In this document: positions 1 to 9,018 of the stretch, one piece after another
Numbering within the stretch: the first letter of the stretch is position 1
Layout: each line of letters starts with the position of its first letter
From: Streptomyces sp. B3I8
GTDB taxonomy: Bacteria; Actinomycetota; Actinomycetes; Streptomycetales; Streptomycetaceae
NCBI RefSeq assembly: GCF_030816915.1
Contig: NZ_JAUSYN010000001.1
Location: forward strand, 186,001-250,000
Direction of reading: 5' to 3'
Length of the DNA stretch: 64,000 bases
Translations under genes and position numbers: made by a program
The notes under the pieces: model-generated
Seen by the model: the letters and a program-made list of their open reading frames with translations, nothing else
What the model was told of the DNA's origin: nothing
The model's database searches: none

Positions 1-247
1 AGCCGAGATGATGGGCACGGTGGGCCCACGTCGATCAGCAGCCCAGTGAGGGGGCGTCCCTCGGATGGCGGGCCCCCGGCCGGCTCGGGGGTGGGCCGGC
101 CGGGGCCGATCGGGGGGAGGCACGCGGAGGGCTGGTCCTTGGGCCTTTCTCCGTCCTGAGTGAGGTCAACCACGCATCAGTCCGCTTTTCGCACCGTGCG
201 GTGGGAGGGCCGGTCGACCTGAGAGAAACGGGGCAGCGCCGGCCCTT

Positions 248-841
248 TTACGGGGCGGAGAAGGTGGCCCACTGACCGACTGTACGGAAGCCCAGGCACT
301 CGTACAGACGTCGGCCCGCCTCGGTGGTGTGGAGGTACGCGGCCCGCGCCCATGACCCGCCCTTCCCTCAGCATCCGCTCGGTCATCACCCGCGCGTAGC
401 CGCGTCTGCGGAAGAGCGGAAGCTGCCATCAGGGTGGGCGAGGCGACCTCGGTGAACACGTGCTGCGGCACTCCGAAACCGGCGGCAAGCGTCGCGCTGA
501 ACACCTTGTGATCGCTTGCCCGGGCGCGCCGCACCCCCGCTGAAGCCCCGCGCGTCGGCGTCGGCTCGTTGCTGGTGAACGGTCTGAGCATGAACGGCTG
601 TTGCGACCGGACAGTCAGCCCGTGGTGCTCGGCGACCTCCACCATGACGGTGGTCGGCTCGCCGCGTATCTGGATACTCCACGGGACGGTGGTCAGTTCC
701 CTGGCCGTCAGGGCGGCCAGTTCAGCGATCCCGGCGGCATCGGGACGAGCAGCCACGTTGAGCATGCCGTTCAGGGCGGCCACGGGGCCCCGGTGGCTGC
801 CGGCACGCTCCGCTCTCGCCGCGTTCGGCCGGCACGCTCAT
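248..841 (-). pseudogene. Frameshifted GNAT-family N-acetyltransferase
   Basis: Remnant of a GCN5-related N-acetyltransferase. A plausible ATG lies at 841, but the conserved middle part (AALNGMLNVAARPD near 780-740) is in another frame. The acetyl-CoA-binding part appears as RRGYARVMTERMLREG near 400-350, and then as AAYLHTTEAGRRLYECLGF in a third frame, ending at TAA 248-250. At least two single-base shifts are needed to join these pieces, so no full-length protein can be made as read. Either the gene is decaying or the sequence has indel errors. Family assignment rests on the Gly-Tyr-Ala-Arg and LYECLGF signatures; the substrate is unknown. Confidence 0.7.
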
Positions 842-900
842 GTCGTAGGAACCCTCCTTCGGGCTCGGGCGACCGCCAGGTCACCGGAGGCCGTACCCGC

Positions 901-957
901 CCCGTCACGGCCTCCCGGGACGCTGCCCGGGAGGGGCGGCCGGGAGGCTGTGACGGG
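901..957 (-). terminator. Hairpin terminator of the secreted hydrolase gene
   Basis: An 18-nt arm at 901-918 pairs with 940-957 with one mismatch, leaving a loop of about 21 nt. It begins 8 nt past the stop codon of the minus-strand hydrolase at 966, which fits a factor-independent terminator of the U-tract-poor kind common in actinobacteria. Confidence 0.6.
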
Positions 958-965
958 CCCGGTGA

Positions 966-1808
966 TCAGTGGACGGTGGTGTGTGCCGCGTCCTCGATCA
1001 CGTGGGTGACCGTGCCGGGGTTGGTGAGCAGGACGTCGTGCGGCGCGTCGACCTCACTCGTGTGCGAGTGGGCGCGCCGCGCCATGAAGCGCTCCGCGGC
1101 CGGCGGGATCAGGTGGTCGTCGCCGGCCACGAGGTACCAGGAGGGGATGGTCTTCCACGCCGGAGTGCCGGAGGGCTCGCCGAGCGCCTGGGGGGTGACG
1201 GGCCGCTGGGTCGCGGCGAGCACGGCGGCCTCCTGAGTGCTGCGGCCGTTGCTGAGGAAGACGTCGCGGAACTTGTCCGGCTTGATGTAGAGGTCGACGT
1301 TCGTGGCGCCGTTCTGCGCGAAGGGCACCGGGTTCAGCGCCGTCGGGATGGAGGCGTTCGGGTCGTCGCTGAGGTGGCTGCCGGGGAACTTCGCGGTCAG
1401 CGCGGAGGCGGTCTCGTCCTTGTCGGGGGCGAAGGCCGCCAGGTAGACGAGGGCGGTGACGTGCGAGTTACCGGCGGCGGCCTGGGTGATCAACGAGCCG
1501 CCGTAGGAGTGGCCGACGAGCACGATCGGGCCGTTGACGGTCTTCAGGTAGTCGGCGAGGTAGGCGGCGTCGCTCGACAGGCCGCGCAGCGGGACCGCGG
1601 GAGCGGCGACCGGGTAGCCGTCGTTCTGCAGCCGCTTCGCCACGCCCTTCCAACTGGAGGCGTCGGCCCAGGCGCCGTGCACGAGGACCACCGTCGGCTT
1701 GGGTGTCTGCGGGGTGGTGGCGTCGGCCGTCTGGGTGAGCACCCCGGTGGCCGCAAGGCCCGCTGCCGCAGTCGCGGCCGCCGCGATGGTGAAGGAACGA
1801 CGGTTCAT
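966..1808 (-). CDS. Tat-exported alpha/beta hydrolase
   Basis: 280 aa. The N-terminus MNRRSF followed by an Ala-rich hydrophobic stretch and an ADA-type cleavage site near residue 30 is a twin-arginine signal, so the enzyme is probably exported folded. The mature part has the alpha/beta-hydrolase order: VLVHGAW (about 41-47, oxyanion region), nucleophile elbow GHSYGG with Ser near 101, an acid in AGDDHLIP, and a late His in DAPHDVLL. Annotated relatives are esterases or salicylate-esterase-like hydrolases, but the substrate cannot be read here. ATG at 1808 is chosen because the Tat signal starts there. The next gene upstream on this strand is another alpha/beta hydrolase, so the two may be co-transcribed. 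Confidence 0.85.
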   Translation of the reverse strand: MNRRSFTIAAAATAAAGLAATGVLTQTADATTPQTPKPTVVLVHGAWADASSWKGVAKRLQNDGYPVAAPAVPLRGLSSDAAYLADYLKTVNGPIVLVGHSYGGSLITQAAAGNSHVTALVYLAAFAPDKDETASALTAKFPGSHLSDDPNASIPTALNPVPFAQNGATNVDLYIKPDKFRDVFLSNGRSTQEAAVLAATQRPVTPQALGEPSGTPAWKTIPSWYLVAGDDHLIPPAAERFMARRAHSHTSEVDAPHDVLLTNPGTVTHVIEDAAHTTVH

Positions 1809-1885
1809 GACGTGAGTACTTCCTTGTGTGATTGAGGGCAGAGGCCGGGCAACTCCGGCCTCTGTGCCGGGAAACGCCGGGGCTG

Positions 1886-2716
1886 TCAGGTGAGCGGCGT
1901 TTTGAGGAGCAGTGCGCGGTTGAGGGCCCAGTCCATGGCGTAGTCGGCGACCTCCCGCCAGCCGTCCTGGCCGATCGTGAGGTGGGACCGGCCGGCGAAC
2001 TCCTGGTAGTCGGTGAGTGCCGCGGACTTGCGATACAGGCGGGCGTTGGCCCGGTTCACCTGGGGCGGCACAATGTGGTCCGCGCCGCCCGCGATGAACA
2101 GCAGCGGTGCGCGCCTGTCGTTGCGGAAGTCGACACGGGTGACCGCCCGCGGAGTGAAGTTCGCGAAGGCGCCCTGGAAGAGCACCCGGGCCGAACCGGG
2201 CACGTGGTAGCGGTCGTAGGCGGCCAGTGACTCCTCTTCGCTGAGGGTGTTGGCGAACGCGTAGTGGAACTGCCGGGGGGAAAGCCCCATCGCCTTGCCC
2301 TTGTTGGCCGGGCTCCGCAGTACCGGCCAGGTGGAGCGGAGCGTGGACAGCGGCAGGGGCAGCACCCCCTTGACCGCCGCCGAGTCGATGGCCACGCCTG
2401 CGGCGCCCAGGCCGCGGTCGAGGAGCAGCTGGACGATGGCCCCGCCGAAGGAATGACCGATCAGGAGGGCGGGTCGGTCCAGGTTGCGCACGATGGCCTC
2501 GTAGTGGTTCACCACCTCCTCCAGGCCGATGCCGGCCATGGGCGAGGGGTCCAGTCTCAAGTCCTCGACCTCCCCCTCCACTCCGGGCCAGGCCGGAGCC
2601 AGTACCCGGAGCCCCTGGGCGGTGTAGTGCGCGACCCAGTGCTCCCAGCTGCGAGGAGTCACCCACAATCCGTGGATGAGCACCACCGCCGGGGCGTCGT
2701 GGGCATCGTTGATCAT
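1886..2716 (-). CDS. Cytoplasmic alpha/beta hydrolase
   Basis: 276 aa with no signal peptide. It shows LIHGLW near residues 13-18, the nucleophile elbow GHSFGG with Ser near 89, an acid in GGADHIVPP and a late His in GRSHLTIG, so the Ser-Asp-His triad looks complete. ATG at 2716 is preferred over an in-frame TTG at 2728 because GGAG lies six bases before this ATG. The promoter side carries a GTTTG-N5-CAAAC palindrome (2805-2819) shared with an HxlR gene and an MFS gene 6-10 kb away, suggesting common control. It is divergent from the unknown protein at 2891 and followed by the Tat hydrolase. Substrate unknown. Confidence 0.85.
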   Translation of the reverse strand: MINDAHDAPAVVLIHGLWVTPRSWEHWVAHYTAQGLRVLAPAWPGVEGEVEDLRLDPSPMAGIGLEEVVNHYEAIVRNLDRPALLIGHSFGGAIVQLLLDRGLGAAGVAIDSAAVKGVLPLPLSTLRSTWPVLRSPANKGKAMGLSPRQFHYAFANTLSEEESLAAYDRYHVPGSARVLFQGAFANFTPRAVTRVDFRNDRRAPLLFIAGGADHIVPPQVNRANARLYRKSAALTDYQEFAGRSHLTIGQDGWREVADYAMDWALNRALLLKTPLT

Positions 2717-2804
2717 GTCGGACTCCAAGAGGGAGAACGTTGTGTCTCCCTAGGACGCTAGGCAGGCGCGGTACCCCGAGTCAAGGGCGAGTAAGGCAAA
2801 TATG

Positions 2805-2819
2805 GTTTGATTCTCAAAC
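2805..2819. promoter_or_regulatory. Candidate HxlR-type operator, site 1
   Basis: GTTTGATTCTCAAAC has perfect 5-bp arms around a 5-nt centre. It lies in the divergent promoter region between the hydrolase (starts 2716) and the gene at 2891. The arms match those upstream of the MFS pseudogene (9002-9016) and the HxlR gene (12453-12467). Confidence 0.5.
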
Positions 2820-2890
2820 TAACCCTACAACGGCCTGACCGAAGCCGGCGTCCGCCGCCGTGAACGCATGAACACGAAGAGGAATCCGAC

Positions 2891-3610
2891 ATGTCCGATC
2901 TTCTGGATCACGCCCTGCATGCTCACGGCGGTCTCGACCGCTGGCGACAAGTTGGGTCGATTCACGTACGGGGCTCCGTGGGCGGGCTCCTGTGGGGCTC
3001 GCGCGGACAGGAAGGGATCTTCGCCACCGCCGACTTCACCCTCGACGTACGGCGCCAGCACCTCGTCTACCACGATTTCACCGGGCCCGGACTGCGCGGG
3101 GTGTTCACTCCCGGCCGGGTGTCGATCGAGGATCGCGCGCGCAACGTGCTCACGCAGCGCCGTTCCCCGCGCATGGCCTTCACCGGACACGGCCCAAACT
3201 CTCCGTGGGACCAACTGCACGCCCTGTACTTCGGGGGCTATGCCATGTGGAACTACCTGACCACCCCCTTCCTGTTGACCATGCCCGGTGTGCAGGTGGA
3301 GGAGCTGGAGCCGTGGGAGGAGGCCGGTGAGAGATGGCGCCGGCTGCGCGCGGTGTTCCCCGATGACATCGCCACGCACAGCAGGGAGCAGGTCTTCCAC
3401 TTCGACTCCACCGGTCTGCTCCGTCGGCACGACTACGCCGCGGAGGTTCTCGGTGCTGCACCGGCCGCGCACTACGGCGATGCCCACAAGGAGGTCTCCG
3501 GTCTGGTCTTCCCCACCCGCCGCCGTGTCGTCCCCGTCCGCAAGGACGGCCTCTCCGTACCGACGCCGGTTCTCGTCGCCATCGACCTGACACAGATCAC
3601 CGTCCGCTGA
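2891..3610 (+). CDS. Conserved hypothetical protein, LolA/LppX-like shape suspected
   Basis: 239 aa, no signal peptide or membrane segment. It opens with a short helix containing HAHGGLDRWRQV and then alternates short beta-like stretches with charged turns. AHGG-xxxWR followed by many beta strands resembles the opening of LolA/MucB-like lipid-binding folds, but this is a shape resemblance read by eye, not a firm assignment. There are no obvious catalytic motifs. It is transcribed divergently from the alpha/beta hydrolase and shares the promoter region with the GTTTG-N5-CAAAC palindrome. ATG at 2891 follows the purine stretch AAGAGGAATCC. I do not recognise a function. Confidence 0.7.
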   Translation: MSDLLDHALHAHGGLDRWRQVGSIHVRGSVGGLLWGSRGQEGIFATADFTLDVRRQHLVYHDFTGPGLRGVFTPGRVSIEDRARNVLTQRRSPRMAFTGHGPNSPWDQLHALYFGGYAMWNYLTTPFLLTMPGVQVEELEPWEEAGERWRRLRAVFPDDIATHSREQVFHFDSTGLLRRHDYAAEVLGAAPAAHYGDAHKEVSGLVFPTRRRVVPVRKDGLSVPTPVLVAIDLTQITVR

Positions 3611-4092
3611 TCAGGAGCCGGGCCAGGTCGGGGGTTCGGGCGAGCAGTCGAACCCCGTGGGCCTCGGCGCGTGAAGCCTCGGGTGCCGCGGCCACGGGAA
3701 GCCGAGCATCCCGGACCGGCCGACCGACACCTCCACGGACATCTGCACCGGACAGGCCCCAGGATGCACGGCCTGGGCCTGTTGGCCACCCCGCTCGCCC
3801 GGCCGACGGCATCTCGGTGTCCGACCACGCCCTGGCCCTCATGGGCCGGGATCCGCGGTGGAGCCCGGAACCGGCGCAGAGGCGTCGCGGAACACCGGAC
3901 CGACGGCCGACCGCGGCCTACCGCCCGGACGGGCACCATGACCGGCAGACCCTCTGGCTTCCATGATTGACAGTCAGACCATCCAGGGCTAGCTTTTGCT
4001 TCTTAAAGCCAGGCGGGGGCGACACCCGTGGGCCGGACGCTCAGGTACGAGCGGGAAGGCCCCGCCGCGGCTGCCCGGCTATGAACGGCGCC
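3611..4092. other. Intergenic, no recognisable gene
   Basis: About 480 bases with open frames on both strands but nothing that resembles a known family. The GC-rich composition gives long spurious frames. A degraded TetR tail begins at the right edge. Confidence 0.5.
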
Positions 4093-4340
4093 GCCGGTTC
4101 GGGGTCACAGATGAATCCGTGACGACCCAGGTCCGGGGCATGCCCGACCGCACGGAGGACGCCTTCCAGGCCCTGCTGGAACAAGGCCGGCGCGCGGGAG
4201 AGATCAGCACCACACGTGATGCGAAGGCGCTGGCCGGCCTGCTGCTCAACACGGTGGCCGGCATGCGGCTCCATGGGCCGTGTCGATCCGGGGCCCGACC
4301 CGCTCGCGTGAGTGATCGACACCACCATCGGCCTGCTCTG
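4093..4340 (+). pseudogene. C-terminal remnant of a TetR-family regulator
   Basis: The frame encodes ESVTTQVRGMPDRTEDAF, QALLEQGRRAGEIS and LLLNTVAGMRLHG, the typical C-terminal ligand-binding helices of a TetR repressor, near 4120-4275. After that the family-like ending (VDPGPDP then VIDTTIGLL) continues only in a different frame with an internal stop. The N-terminal helix-turn-helix is absent. So this is a 5'-truncated, frameshifted leftover just upstream of the SDR gene at 4421, which it may once have regulated. Confidence 0.65.
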
Positions 4341-4420
4341 ACCGCACTCGCGCGACAACGGCCGGGACAGGTGCACCCACACCCAAAATTTTGTACCGCT
4401 TTCAAGAAAAGGATGTCTTC

Positions 4421-5203
4421 ATGGATCTGAAGCTCGCCTCCAAGACTGCCGTCGTCACCGGCGCCAGCCGCGGCATCGGACTGGCCACGGTCAAGACACT
4501 CATCGCCGAGGGCGTCCGCGTCATCGGCGCCTCCCGCACGATCACCACCGAACTCAAGGAAACCGGCGCCATCGGAGTGGCCGCCGACCTCTCCACCGCG
4601 GAGGGTGCACACACCCTGGTCGAGCAGGCGCTGGCAGAACTGGGCGGAATCGATCTGCTCGTCAACAATGTCGGCGGCGGCGACGACCTGGCTGTCCAGG
4701 GCTTCCTCGGCACCGACGACGAGAAGTGGACGTCCATCCTCGACATCAACCTGCTCAGCACGGTCCGGGTCACCCGGGGCGCCCTGCCCAGCCTCGTGTC
4801 GCGCAGGGGCGCCATCGTGAACGTGTCCACGGTCGCCGCTCGTCTGCCGAGCCTCGGCCCGGTGGCCTATGCCGCCGCCAAGGCCGCGGTCACCGCGCTC
4901 GGCAAGTCCCTCGCGGAGGAGTTCGGCCCGCAGGGCGTCCGCGTCAACACCGTCTCCCCCGGCTTCGTCCGCAGTTCCATCTACGACGGCCCGGAGAAGT
5001 TCGGCGGCCGGATCGCGGCGGCCTTCGACATGGACATCCCCACCTTCCTCAGGCAGGCGCCCGGAGCGCTGGGCATCACCACTGGCCGGTTCGTCGAGCC
5101 CGAGGAGATCGCGTCCGCCGTCGCCTTCCTCCTGTCCGACGCCGCGGCCAGCATCACGGGTGCCGACTACCTGGTCGACGGCGGCCAGCACAAGGCGGTC
5201 TGA
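4421..5203 (+). CDS. Short-chain dehydrogenase/reductase (classical SDR)
   Basis: 260 aa. NAD(P)-binding TGASRGIG at residues 13-20, LLVNNVGGG near 80, active-site Ser in VNVSTVAA and the catalytic YAAAK around 148-152, and a C-terminal ADYLVDGGQ typical of classical SDRs. The cofactor-binding loop after strand 2 (IGASR) suggests NADP(H), an inference. ATG at 4421 is chosen because AAAAGGA precedes it by 7 bases; a frame extension to 4391 lacks a site. A strong hairpin overlaps the stop codon. Upstream is a broken TetR gene, so the original local repressor may be lost. Substrate unknown, probably a carbonyl or alcohol. Confidence 0.9.
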   Translation: MDLKLASKTAVVTGASRGIGLATVKTLIAEGVRVIGASRTITTELKETGAIGVAADLSTAEGAHTLVEQALAELGGIDLLVNNVGGGDDLAVQGFLGTDDEKWTSILDINLLSTVRVTRGALPSLVSRRGAIVNVSTVAARLPSLGPVAYAAAKAAVTALGKSLAEEFGPQGVRVNTVSPGFVRSSIYDGPEKFGGRIAAAFDMDIPTFLRQAPGALGITTGRFVEPEEIASAVAFLLSDAAASITGADYLVDGGQHKAV

Positions 5204-5235
5204 CCGCCGCATGCGCGGGCGGCGGTCAGACCGCC
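5194..5235 (+). terminator. Terminator overlapping the SDR stop codon
   Basis: Perfect 17-bp stem: 5194-5210 pairs with 5219-5235 around an 8-nt loop. The TGA stop codon of the SDR (5201-5203) lies inside the left arm, so the hairpin forms right at the end of translation. Confidence 0.75.
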
Positions 5236-5285
5236 ACCATGTCCGCACGACCGGATACGAGCGCTTTTTGCCAGGAGCGTACGAT

Positions 5286-5302
5286 TGACTTGACGTCAGT
5301 CA
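5286..5302. promoter_or_regulatory. Candidate TetR operator in front of the tetR gene
   Basis: TGACTTGACGTCAGTCA: arms TGACT/AGTCA separated by 7 nt, about 40 bases before the TetR start. The same arms and spacing recur at 6135-6151 before the esterase, and both sites share TGACT-N4-GTCAGTCA. This fits an autoregulated repressor that also controls the next gene. Confidence 0.6.
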
Positions 5303-5341
5303 TTCGGTCGTGCGGACAGGCGCGACGACAAAGGAGCGCCG

Positions 5342-5968
5342 ATGGGAACCCCCGCCACCGCCACCGCCAAGAGGAAACGGGTCGCCAAGCCGCCGGAGGA
5401 GCGCCGCAAGGACATCCTCGACGCCGCGGCCGAGGTGTTCGCCCGTAAGGGCATCGCCGACGCCAGGATCGAGGAGATCACGACCCTCGCCGAGGTCTCC
5501 AAAGGCACATTCTACCTCTACTTCAAGACCAAGGACGAGGCGGCCGCCGCCCTGTGGGAACGCCACATGGACGACTTCGCCGGCGTCGGCGCGAAGATCC
5601 TCGGCGATATGGACGTGCCCCTGGGCAGCCGGCTCGTGGACGTCCTGGAATCCCTCTGCCGGTTCGCGCTCGACCACGCCGACCTCCACCAGGTCCTGTA
5701 CGACGGGGCGGGCGCCCAGGAAGTGCACGCAGCCGCCAACGAACGTCTGATCGGCATGATCGCGGCCGCCGCACAGGAGGGCGTCCAGAGCGGCGAAGTC
5801 ACCTGCCGGCAGCCGGACATGATGGCCCGGGCACTTTTCCACGGGTTCTGCGGGGCCGTCACGGACGCGATCACCGGCTTCGCGCCCCTCTCCCACGAGG
5901 AAGTGGTGACGGCCTCGGGTCACATGACCCGTGCCGTGTTCGGGCTCAAGGAAACCGGGCGCGGATAA
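5342..5968 (+). CDS. TetR/AcrR-family transcriptional regulator
   Basis: 208 aa. The N-terminal DNA-binding domain (about residues 20-66) has RRKDILDAAAEVFARKG, then the helix-turn-helix IEEITTLAEVSKGTFYLYF and the usual KDE. The C-terminal half is a helical ligand-binding region without recognisable ligand residues. A 17-bp palindrome, TGACT-N7-AGTCA, lies 40 bases upstream and again before the esterase at 6233, so autorepression and repression of the esterase are likely (inference from shared sites and adjacency). GGAG three bases or so beyond the palindrome (AAAGGAGCGCC) serves the ATG. A 20-bp stem terminator follows the gene. Confidence 0.92.
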   Translation: MGTPATATAKRKRVAKPPEERRKDILDAAAEVFARKGIADARIEEITTLAEVSKGTFYLYFKTKDEAAAALWERHMDDFAGVGAKILGDMDVPLGSRLVDVLESLCRFALDHADLHQVLYDGAGAQEVHAAANERLIGMIAAAAQEGVQSGEVTCRQPDMMARALFHGFCGAVTDAITGFAPLSHEEVVTASGHMTRAVFGLKETGRG

Positions 5969-6006
5969 CCTCGCACCCGGCACCAGGGATGTAATCGGCT
6001 CCTCAC

Positions 6007-6050
6007 CTGCGGGGGCGGCCGGCAGTCGTCTGCCGGCCGCCCCCGCAGGC
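6007..6050 (+). terminator. Strong terminator after the TetR gene
   Basis: A 20-bp perfect stem (6007-6026 with 6031-6050) closed by the tetraloop TCGT, about 40 bases after the TetR stop codon. It separates the regulator transcript from that of the esterase. Confidence 0.8.
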
Positions 6051-6134
6051 GTTCGGCCCGCCGTGCGCCTGCCGATCCCCACGGCCGGGGCATCACTGGG
6101 ACGCGCATCACAGCACCTTCCAGAACCGCGCGAA

Positions 6135-6151
6135 TGACTGCCGGTCAGTCA
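6135..6151. promoter_or_regulatory. Candidate TetR operator in front of the esterase
   Basis: TGACTGCCGGTCAGTCA has the same TGACT-N7-AGTCA layout as the site before the TetR gene (5286-5302). It sits 82 bases before the esterase start, within the expected promoter region. Confidence 0.6.
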
Positions 6152-6232
6152 CTGGTAAGCTGACTTCACAACCTGCAAGTCAGCAGGTGTCGAAGCCGCC
6201 GCCCTCTCGTGCGGCCTGTCCCTGAGGTCACC

Positions 6233-7204
6233 ATGTCCCACGCGAAGTACCCCGCCCCGCCGTTCGACCGCGAGCTCAAGCCCGTCCTCGATGTCGTTCT
6301 GCAGTCCTTCAACTCGTCGCTGTACCCCGAGGACATCCCGGCACTGCGTTCCGGCGGCTTCACGCCCGGCGTCGAGGAGCTCATCAAGGACCGTCCGATC
6401 GAGCACTTCGAGCGCACGATCCCCGGTCCCGAGGGTGCCCCGGACCTGCTTGTCTCCGTCTTCCGCCGCACCGACCACCGCACCCCCGGCCCGGGCTTCT
6501 TCTTCACCCACGTCGGCGGGCTGATCTTCGGCGACCGCTTCGTCGGGATCGCACCGATCGTCGACTACGTCGAGCAGCTGGACGCCGTCGTCGTCACGGT
6601 GGAGTACCGGCTGGCCCCGGAGAACCCGGCTCCCGCCCAGGTCGAGGACTCCTACGCCGCTCTGAAGTGGACCGCGGAGCACGCCGAGGAGCTCGGCTTC
6701 GCCGCGGACAAGCTGATCGCGGTCGGCGGCAGCGCGGGCGGTGGCGTGGCGGCCGCCGTCACGCTCCTGGCCCGGGACAAGAACGGCCCTTCCCTGGCCG
6801 GCCAGCTGCTCATGTACCCGATGCTCGACGACCGCAACGACACGGTCTCCAGCCACCAGATCGACGGCATCGGCGTCTGGGACCGCAACAGCAACCTCAC
6901 CGGCTGGAACGCCGTCCTGGGGGACCGCCGCGGCACCGACGACGTCTCCCCCTACGAGTCTCCGAGCCGGGCCACCGACCTCTCCAACCTGCCGCCCACC
7001 TACATCGAGGTCGGCAGCGCGGAGGTCTTCCGTGACGAGAGCGCCGCGTACGCCTCGTCGATCTGGGCGGCCGGTGGTTCGGCCGAACTGCACATCTGGG
7101 CCGGCGGTTTCCACCTCTACGAGCTCGTCGCCGCGGACACGGCCATCGGCGTCGCGTCCCGTGAGGCCCGCACCAACTGGGTGCGCCGCACGCTGGGCCT
7201 CTGA
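6233..7204 (+). CDS. Alpha/beta hydrolase, hormone-sensitive-lipase-like esterase
   Basis: 323 aa. The HSL/family-IV layout is clear: an oxyanion segment FFFTHVGGL, VTVEYRLAPENPAPA, the nucleophile motif GGSAGGG, an acid region near EVGSAEVFRDES, and a catalytic His in GGFHLYEL. The usual HGGG is here HVGG, a small departure at the oxyanion hole. Such enzymes cleave short-chain esters in the cytoplasm. ATG at 6233 follows GAGG by six bases. The promoter has a TGACT-N7-AGTCA palindrome matching the one before the TetR gene upstream, so repression relieved by a ligand, perhaps an ester or its product, is likely. Confidence 0.9.
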   Translation: MSHAKYPAPPFDRELKPVLDVVLQSFNSSLYPEDIPALRSGGFTPGVEELIKDRPIEHFERTIPGPEGAPDLLVSVFRRTDHRTPGPGFFFTHVGGLIFGDRFVGIAPIVDYVEQLDAVVVTVEYRLAPENPAPAQVEDSYAALKWTAEHAEELGFAADKLIAVGGSAGGGVAAAVTLLARDKNGPSLAGQLLMYPMLDDRNDTVSSHQIDGIGVWDRNSNLTGWNAVLGDRRGTDDVSPYESPSRATDLSNLPPTYIEVGSAEVFRDESAAYASSIWAAGGSAELHIWAGGFHLYELVAADTAIGVASREARTNWVRRTLGL

Positions 7205-7346
7205 GCGGCTTCCGCCCCTGCCACGGGCGGGAGGGTGACGCCCAGGGCTCCAGTACGGCCGACCAGGGGTCGGACAACGTCCCTTCGTGAACAGCGGACA
7301 CCAGGTACGCATGCACCCGCTGCTCCAGGGGCGGCGGCAGAAACAG

Positions 7347-7396
7347 GATCCGGGCGGGTGGCCGGCCTCAGCAGAGACCGGCCACCCGCCCGGATC
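7347..7396. terminator. Bidirectional terminator
   Basis: A 19-bp perfect stem (7347-7365 with 7378-7396) around a 12-nt loop lies between the convergent esterase (ends 7204) and MFS (ends 7470) genes, so it can serve both strands. Confidence 0.75.
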
Positions 7397-7469
7397 TCCG
7401 CCGCCTGCACAGGCGGCAGCAAGACGGCCAAGCAGGGGCGTCGCGGGGCGGGCGGTGGCTCCGAGCGAT

Positions 7470-8948
7470 TCAACGCGAGAGGTCGGCCGCCGCGCCGACG
7501 GCCCCGACCGGCTCCGGTCCGCCGGTACCTCGAGCCTGTACCGGAAGGCAGACGATCAGCCCGCTGACCAGGCCCACCGCGCCGAACACCCACCACACGT
7601 GCGGGAAAGCACCGACAGCCTGCGCCGGCCCGGAATCCCCGACGACGGCCACGAACAGACTGATACCTAGCACGGCACCCAGTTGCCGGAAACTCTGACT
7701 CACGGCGGAACCCGTCCCGCTCCTGTGGTCGGGCAGTGACGCGACCGCGACGCCGGCCTGGACAGGCAGCGTCAGACCGATACCGGCACCGGTCAGCAGC
7801 ACGGCGGCCAGCCAGTGCGTGGCCCAGTGGGGCGAGGCGCCGACTCCGACCGCGAGAAGCGCGGCCCCGGCCATCCAGGTCACACCACCGAGAAGAAGAA
7901 CGGGCCGGAACCCGATCCGCGCCGCCAGGCCGCTGGTCGGACGGGAGATGAACGCCACGAGCAGCGGCCCCGGGGCGCCGGCCAGAGCAGCCCGCAGAAC
8001 CGAATACCCCCAGACCTGCTGCAAGAAGATGACGTTGTTCAGCAACATCCCGAAGAAAGACACGGAGAACAGCAGCATCGCCAGGTTCATCAGGCTGAAC
8101 TGCCGGTCGCGGAACAGCGACAGATCGATCACCGGCCGGGCCGCCGTCGCCGAGCGCCACAACAGCAGCGGGGTCAGCACGACGGCCCCCGCGAACGCGG
8201 CGATGACGACAGCCGAACTCCAGCCCCGGGTGGGGCCCTTGATGACGGCGTAGCTCAAAGCAGCGGGAACCGCGGCCACCAGCACCACGGCCACCGGATC
8301 AGGGATCCCCCGGCATGCGGATCGCGGGACTCGCACAGGATCCGCACACCGAAAACGATCACGGCCGCGCAGATCGGCACGTTGACCAGGAAGAACCAGC
8401 GCCAGGACGCGTACTGCGTCAGCAGTGCGCCGAGCGTCGGCCCGCAGGCCGCAGCGGCGGCACCCATTGCCCCCCCCAGGTGCCGACCGCGACATGCCGC
8501 CTGGCTCCGGGAAACTCCGGCAGGACCAGAGCCAACGACGTGGGGACGACAAGGGCCGCGAACACCGCCTGGAGCGCCCGGCCGGCGATGAGCACACCGG
8601 GCGTGGGGCGAGCCCGCACAGCGCGCTCATGAGGGCGAACCCGCCGAGACCGATCAGGAAGATCTTCTTGCGGCCGTAGCGGTCCGCCAGACGGCCGGCG
8701 GGGACGAGGATCGCTGCGAAGGCCAGGCTGTAGGCGTTGAGGACCCACGCCAGCTTGCTCGTGGTGGTGTCAAAACTGCGGCTGATCGTCTCGAAGGCCA
8801 CGTTGACGATCGTGGTGTCCAGGAAGACGGCGAACACGCCGAAGCTGCTGAGCGCGAGGATGCGCGACGGGCTGTGCCCCGCGGTCCGTACGGGCCGCGG
8901 CGGATCGCCGTGCCGGGACAGCGAGGTGGCGGGTTCCGGTGCGGACAT
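7470..8948 (-). pseudogene. DHA2-type MFS drug exporter broken by three frameshifts
   Basis: A 14-helix EmrB/QacA-type antiporter spread over three frames. The start MSAPEPATS at 8948 (AGGGGGA before it) leads into motif A, GRLADRYGRKK. Near 8610 the frame changes to TPGVLIAGRALQAVF. At a run of eight C (8470-8477) it changes again to GPTLGALLTQYASWRWFF, and near 8300 it returns to the first frame, which runs to the end (LSYAVIKGPTRGW onward). All helices of the family are present in pieces, so a recent loss or indel errors are equally possible. The 19-bp palindrome at 9000-9018 suggests former HxlR control. Confidence 0.75.
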
Positions 8949-8999
8949 GGCGTCCCCCTGAGTGCGAAGAACCTGCTGACGGGGCGACGGTAGCTGTGT

Positions 9000-9018
9000 C
9001 AGTTTGGAAGCCAAACTG
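9000..9018. promoter_or_regulatory. Candidate HxlR-type operator, site 2
   Basis: CAGTTTGGAAGCCAAACTG: perfect 7-bp arms around 5 nt, 52 bases before the MFS start at 8948. Its core GTTTGGAAGCCAAAC differs from the site before the HxlR gene (12453-12467) at one base. The surrounding stretch 8949-9314 holds no gene I recognise. Confidence 0.6.

Noticed and set aside
3597..3842. Minus-strand ORF ending GVRLLARTPDLARLLISGR
   Set aside because: The ending looks protein-like, but no family is recognised, there is no clear start, and it overlaps the end of the gene at 2891.
4079..5248. 389-codon minus-strand frame opposite the SDR
   Set aside because: The plus strand encodes a complete SDR with all motifs; the opposite frame is rich in Gly, Asp and Arg with no recognisable domain.
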